A DNA stretch of 64,000 bases from NCBI RefSeq assembly GCF_000002875.2, contig NC_009420.2, positions 1,164,467-1,228,466 on the forward strand. The letters run 5' to 3'. Under the pieces are notes generated by a model. The model was not told the origin of the DNA. It did no database searches and saw nothing but the letters and a program-made list of their open reading frames with translations. Below, in pieces: positions 60,026-64,000 of this stretch (the first letter of the stretch is position 1; each line of letters starts with the position of its first letter). Both the position numbers and the translations under genes were made by a program. The DNA is from Leishmania infantum JPCM5 (taxonomy: Eukaryota; Euglenozoa; Kinetoplastea; Trypanosomatida; Trypanosomatidae).

Positions 60026-61148
60026 ACTCCGTGCGCCCTTGTTTTCGAAATGTTACGCTCACAGTCTTTCTGATTGTCGGAGGCGGTATAGGAGAAACAG
60101 AGCGAGAGCGCGGGCGAGGTAGGGAGGGACGGTGACACTCGTTGGCGGGGAAGGCCAGGAGAAACGGGAAACGACAGCCTTTCCTTTTGTTTTCTTCGAC
60201 CAGGAGGAACACCGTATAGTGTCCCTGCGGGACGCACTCTGTAGATGTGCATCGGTGCGAGTATGCTCGCCACGCATGTCCTCTGCACTTCTTTTCTCAC
60301 CTTTCCCCTAGATGCAGCCGCAACTGAAGAAAAGGCGAGGAAGTCTTCGTCTTCACGCTATCACGAGGGAGAAGGCAGGCGCATGCTCGAGGCTGACGTA
60401 TACAGGGTAGTCGAAGCGGATCGCCAGCGTCTTCCATCGGCTCATCATCATGCGCTTGCATCCGGGGGGCGGGAGCTGTAGAGAGGAAGTAAGCGCACCA
60501 AACATAAAATCAACGCAACAAACAACGAAACACAAGGGGCCGCAAACAAGAAGGGAGGACAGAGAGACGAAAAGAGCCAAGGCCTACCACACACAGCACA
60601 CACACGCATACGTACGTGCACACAGCTGCCCATATGCCACGTGGGGTGGCAACGGCAACATATACGCGTGTATGTGTGTGTGTGATGTGTGGATAGGGGA
60701 TGCCCAAGGCACGACGAACGACGAAGAAAGCGAAACACGGAACAGGAGAGTTACAACAGCGCAACAAAGCGGACTGAAGCGCGTCGCGAACACACGAGGC
60801 AGGATGCGTGTGCAGTTGTGGCGGCTGAATGGGAGAGCGAAAGGGCAGCTGACGACCGTCAAGCGGATTTAGCGCTCCATCGCGTTGACGGGAGGAGGTG
60901 GATGAGGCCCGAGAAGTCGCCCTTCTCCCTCACCGGTTTCTTTTATCACCGTTGCAAGCCAGTGCCTCGCTTCCGCTCCTCCCTCCCCCTCCTCCACTTC
61001 TTTAGGGTTTCCACACCATGCCTGCATTCGAAGAAGAGCACCTATGCACACATGCATCCACACGCACGCCACATGTAGAGCGGATGGTGAGTTGAATGGG
61101 GGAGCAGCGGGTGCGGTTCTACACACACGGCGGCACACACAGCGTGCG
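60026..61148. other. Intergenic spacer
   Basis: No gene seen in 1.1 kb. CA/TG-rich patches occur near 60590-60625 and 60668-60695. Confidence 0.6.
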
Positions 61149-62465
61149 CTATATGCGGCACTGATAATCACCCGCCATGACGGTGTAGCGAATCCATTTG
61201 CTTGCCGTGTACATCAACGTTGGCTCCTTGACGACCAGCTCATTGATGCGCAAGCCTGTAAGCGACAGGGACACACACTGGAACGCGATGCGGATAGGCG
61301 GCTTCGTCCACAGCAACTCCGTGTTCTCCGTCGGGGCAATCTGGCGGATCTCTGCGAAGAAAGTGATTTCCTCCCCACTCTTCACCTCCGGCAGCTTCCA
61401 AACGATGGCGTGGCTTACGGGGTCATAATTAGCCTTGCCACGCCCCACCTTCACTTCAGCAGTAGCTGTATTGTCCGGACAGGCGACGCTCACCTGGACG
61501 TCTTTGGCGGCCCGACCAGCTGAGGTGTCTGAGCGTAGTGTGAACTCGACCTCCGTGCGTGTCTTCGAGATCTCTCGTGCCTTGGCCGACAGCACCTTCA
61601 TCGGTGGCTGCACGTTCACATTGGAGCGGTACGTCATGAGGGTGAACTTTCCATCCGGCGGCACAAAGGTGAGCCGTCGCTCTTCACCAGAAGCTTTGAG
61701 GCGGACGCAGTTGTGAAAGGAGATGCTTGACAAGGGAACCACCTCTCCTGTACCACCGGCACCATGGCTCTCGACCGCCTCGTCGATACCGTGACTCATC
61801 ACTTTCGCGTTCCAGTTCAGCTGGCACTCCGGCATCCCGGAGAGGAAGTTGTTCATCACCACGCGCCCTAACACGCTGCTCTGCAGCGTCTCTCCTGTTT
61901 GGGAGAGCAGCAGATTCACATCTTCAAAAACGTCAACGAACACTTCGTTCACACGGAACGCAAGACCCTCCACCCGCCACGGCGTTTCGCCGGTCATCCT
62001 ATCGGCGATGCGCTCCGATTCGCGAGTGCTCTTCAGAACGGCAGCATCCACGCCGTCTTTCGTGATAAATTCCTTCATTGCCTCTGCGTCCGTCAGGATG
62101 GGGTATCCGAAGTCCATCGACTCATCGATGATGCCCTGCAGAGCAACAAAGTTCTCCTTGATCCGCTTTTCGTCCAAGCCCTCGTAGTCATTTTGGATGT
62201 GCTGCAGCAGCCGTGCACCGTACTGGAGACACATGAGGCAGTTGACATTTGAGTCGGACACCATCACGACGTACAGCTCCGTCAGCTTAAGATGAATGAA
62301 GCACATGCGTTTCACAATGTTGACAGGGCAACGGTCAACCTGCTTTGTAGAGATGATCTCACTGCAGAAGGTTTCGGCTAGCGACCGCACAGAGTTTCCA
62401 GCCCGAAACGTCCGCGAGAGCACCACGTCTCCGCGGGAGTTCAGGAACATCAAAACTGATAGCAT
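61149..62465 (-). CDS. Clathrin adaptor medium subunit, AP-2 mu-type
   Basis: A 438-residue mu-adaptin from the ATG at 62465. The N-terminal longin-like domain (SVLMFLNSRGDVVLSRTFR; FIHLKLTELYVVMVSDSNVN; DFGYPILTDAEAMKEFIT) leads to the mu-homology domain (TPWRVEGLAFRVNEVFVDVFEDVNLLL, then GRVVMNNFLSGMPECQLNWN). The Tyr-motif pocket appears kept: the F-x-D of 'EVFVDV' and the Trp and Arg of the closing KWIRYTVMAGDYQC. 'GRVVM..FLSGMPEC', 'VLMFLNSRG' and the C-terminal 'KWIRY...GxY.CR' are nearer to AP-2 mu than AP-1 mu. It would select cargo at the flagellar-pocket membrane. T. brucei lacks AP-2 while Leishmania and T. cruzi keep it, which supports the genus-level reading. AP-1 or AP-4 mu are alternatives. 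Confidence 0.82.
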   Translation of the reverse strand: MLSVLMFLNSRGDVVLSRTFRAGNSVRSLAETFCSEIISTKQVDRCPVNIVKRMCFIHLKLTELYVVMVSDSNVNCLMCLQYGARLLQHIQNDYEGLDEKRIKENFVALQGIIDESMDFGYPILTDAEAMKEFITKDGVDAAVLKSTRESERIADRMTGETPWRVEGLAFRVNEVFVDVFEDVNLLLSQTGETLQSSVLGRVVMNNFLSGMPECQLNWNAKVMSHGIDEAVESHGAGGTGEVVPLSSISFHNCVRLKASGEERRLTFVPPDGKFTLMTYRSNVNVQPPMKVLSAKAREISKTRTEVEFTLRSDTSAGRAAKDVQVSVACPDNTATAEVKVGRGKANYDPVSHAIVWKLPEVKSGEEITFFAEIRQIAPTENTELLWTKPPIRIAFQCVSLSLTGLRINELVVKEPTLMYTASKWIRYTVMAGDYQCRI

Positions 62466-62926
62466 TGCTTGCTGCAAGGCCGCTGCTTCGCCTGCAAGCT
62501 ACAGCCCAATGATGCAATGAGTTTTGTGTACGTAGGATGTGATGTGCGGTGCTCCCATACTATTCAACAGAGGGGATAGGGGGGAAGGGAGGCGGAGTGC
62601 AGGGAGGAAGGCCTTGACAAACAGGGCATGAGAGGAGTTAAGACAGAGGAGTCGGGAAAGGAAAAGGGAGGAGGCACAGCACAAACGCCGCTTCGCGTGA
62701 CGTAACACCACTGTGCGCGCACTGAGCAAGTTCGCCCTCGCTTTTAGTCGGGTCTGCAGAACAGTTGCATGTCTTTCTCACGCACTCATCTCGGAACGCA
62801 CACACACACACGTGCAAACACATACGCACACGGCTCCAAATACGCGACACCACCAACAACCATAACTGCACGCGCGAAACATAGTAGTAGCTGCTAAGAG
62901 CAGATGCAAAGTGTCTGCGCGGCTCG
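62466..62926. other. Intergenic spacer
   Basis: No gene seen. It has a CA-rich patch at about 62798-62832. Confidence 0.6.
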
Positions 62927-63283
62927 TCACTCTTTCGGCTCATCAGCGGCATGTGCGACGTCGGCAATGTGTTTCTTGTATTCCGCCTGCATCTCCCGCT
63001 TCCGCTTCCGCCGTTCGAGGGCCTTTTTATCTCTCTCTTCTTCGTACACAGACACTCGAAGCACGCGGTCCTTGCTGAGAGCGTACTCGTTGAGTGCGCC
63101 GACTGCATTATTTGCGGCCTCACATTGCTCGTACACAACAATGGCGCAGCCCTTCGTGATGGAGGATGACCCGATACGGATTTGCTGAATACCCCCGTAG
63201 GCGCCAAAGAGGGAGTACAGGTACTCACTGGTGCATTGCTTTGAGGGAATACCGGTCACGAGCAGGATGCGCTCATCCGGCAT
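62927..63283 (-). CDS. SF3B6: SF3b p14 (SF3B6-like) RRM splicing protein
   Basis: A 118-residue protein with a single RRM, from the ATG at 63283. RNP2 is ILLVTGIP and RNP1 region GCAIVVYE. The body YLYSLFGAYGGIQQIRIGSSSITKGCAIVVYEQCEAANNAV follows SF3b14/p14 ('FGKYGPIRQIRVG...TRGTAYVVYEDIxDAKNA') nearly position for position, including the aromatic-poor RNP1 and a short basic C-terminus (KKALERRKRKREMQAEYKKHI). p14 sits at the branch-point adenosine within SF3b. The family's length is about 125. On the coding strand a long pyrimidine tract ends at an AG at 63319-63320, 35 bases before this ATG, supporting the start and arguing against the longer open frame upstream. Confidence 0.9.
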   Translation of the reverse strand: MPDERILLVTGIPSKQCTSEYLYSLFGAYGGIQQIRIGSSSITKGCAIVVYEQCEAANNAVGALNEYALSKDRVLRVSVYEEERDKKALERRKRKREMQAEYKKHIADVAHAADEPKE

Positions 63284-63874
63284 GGCTGCGGCGCGGACGC
63301 TCGCGTTGCGTGAACTAGCTTGAGAGCACGCCACAGAGGCAGAATACAAAAAAGCAAGTAGGGGAGGGGGAGGCTGATTCAGTAGAATAGTGAGACACAA
63401 GAATAGGCATAGCATGCAGCTGCGGCGTGTGTGTGCACGCTGGCAGACCAAGGGTCGAAAACGAGCAAGCCGCATAATCAATTGCGATAGAGTGTTGTTT
63501 TGGAGGAGGGTGGGGCTGCATATGCTCACGTAACAACGGAACTGCGCAGTTACTGACGAGGAAACGCTTCGAACTCTCGCGTTTTGATGAGTTGAACGTC
63601 ATTTCAGCAGTCACCCACACGCAACCATGAACACAAGAAGCCATGCGTGACACAGAAGCACGACGATACTTTTCACAACCACACAAACTCATAAATGCAC
63701 AAAAGCGCGTGCTGGAGGAGTGGACGTATCCACATCACACACATCACAGACAACAACAACAAAGAAGAAAAAGTGCCTTTGGTATAATAAGGAGAGAAAA
63801 ACATAGAGTGAGAAAGCAAAGCCACCTTTGATGCATTGCGTCTTATTGCATTTTTGACTGTTCATTGCTGCCGA
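63284..63874. other. Intergenic spacer
   Basis: No gene seen. It carries the pyrimidine tract and probable splice acceptor of the p14 gene (about 63319-63375) and A-rich stretches near 63750-63800 on plus. Confidence 0.6.
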
Positions 63875-64000
63875 TCACTCGAGGTCGACGGCAATAGCTT
63901 CCACAGAAGGCACGCACGCCACATTGCTCGCGACAACGCCATCGCCGCCGACGAGGACTAAGGTCTGAATGACGCGCTTCAAGAACGCTACCTGCGCTGC
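63875..64000 (-). CDS. C-terminal end of a gene cut by the window edge
   Basis: The last 41 codons of a minus-strand gene plus its TGA stop (63875-63877). The visible end, AFLKRVIQTLVLVGGDGVVA followed by SNVACVPSVEAIAVDLE, is protein-like, with a helix and then hydrophobic Gly-rich strands. I do not recognise the family from so little. The call as coding rests on composition, strand and the regular spacing from p14. Confidence 0.55.
   Translation of the reverse strand, partial: AAQVAFLKRVIQTLVLVGGDGVVASNVACVPSVEAIAVDLE

Noticed and set aside
1..64000. Strand-switch region, RNA polymerase II start region or tRNA cluster
   Set aside because: All supported genes are on one strand from end to end and no tRNA-like cloverleaf sequence was recognised by eye.

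Overview
This window looks like a piece of a kinetoplastid nuclear chromosome, most likely from a Leishmania species or a close relative. Every convincing gene lies on the minus strand, none has an intron, and genes are separated by 0.4-3.5 kb of low-complexity spacer with (CA)n/(GT)n tracts and pyrimidine-rich runs on the coding strand. That is the layout of one trypanosomatid polycistronic transcription unit matured by spliced-leader trans-splicing and polyadenylation. No strand switch, promoter, tRNA, rRNA, CRISPR array or obvious transposon was seen. The gene order (S24e pair, CFAP65, ABCG transporter, giant PIKK, succinyl-CoA ligase beta, bromodomain factor, Obg, MTR4, GPX, RRP41A, AP mu) agrees with what I remember of L. 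major chromosome 36 and the related part of T. brucei chromosome 10. That comparison is from memory and was not searched.

Layout by position, all genes on the minus strand. A SPRY-like protein lies at 1.0-1.8 kb. A 101-base assembly gap at 2434-2534 follows, then two identical 40S ribosomal protein S24e genes in a 1,264-bp tandem repeat. Next come the flagellar protein CFAP65 (5.7-10.9), an ABCG half-transporter (12.3-14.4), a degenerate MCM-like protein (15.6-18.3), a small orphan (18.7), a mitochondrial-type protein (19.8-20.8), the SF3b subunit PHF5A/Rds3 (21.8-22.1) and a multi-membrane RING-H2 ligase (23.5-25.2). A 4,178-residue DNA-PKcs-like PIKK fills 26.2-38.7 kb, followed by an unusually long gene-free stretch to 42.3 kb. 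Then come succinyl-CoA ligase beta (42.3-43.5), two small membrane proteins that look like paralogues (44.3-46.0), a multiply frameshifted pseudogene probably of a GH32 sugar hydrolase (47.2-49.1), a bromodomain factor (50.0-50.7), an Obg GTPase (51.5-53.0), MTR4 helicase (53.8-56.7), a glutathione-peroxidase-like tryparedoxin peroxidase (57.2-57.6), exosome subunit RRP41 (58.5-59.2), a 74-residue orphan (59.8), an AP-2-type mu adaptin (61.1-62.5), SF3b p14 (62.9-63.3), and the 3' end of one more gene at the right edge.

Genes of one transcription unit need not share a function here, but RNA processing recurs: two SF3b/U2 snRNP subunits (PHF5A, p14), a core exosome subunit (RRP41) and the exosome helicase (MTR4). 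The most interesting observations are two large ATP-site proteins with lost catalytic residues. The DNA-PKcs-like kinase has Gly where the Mg-binding Asp of the DFG motif should be. The MCM-like protein keeps Walker A and zinc ligands but has lost the Walker B Glu, sensor-1 Asn and arginine finger.
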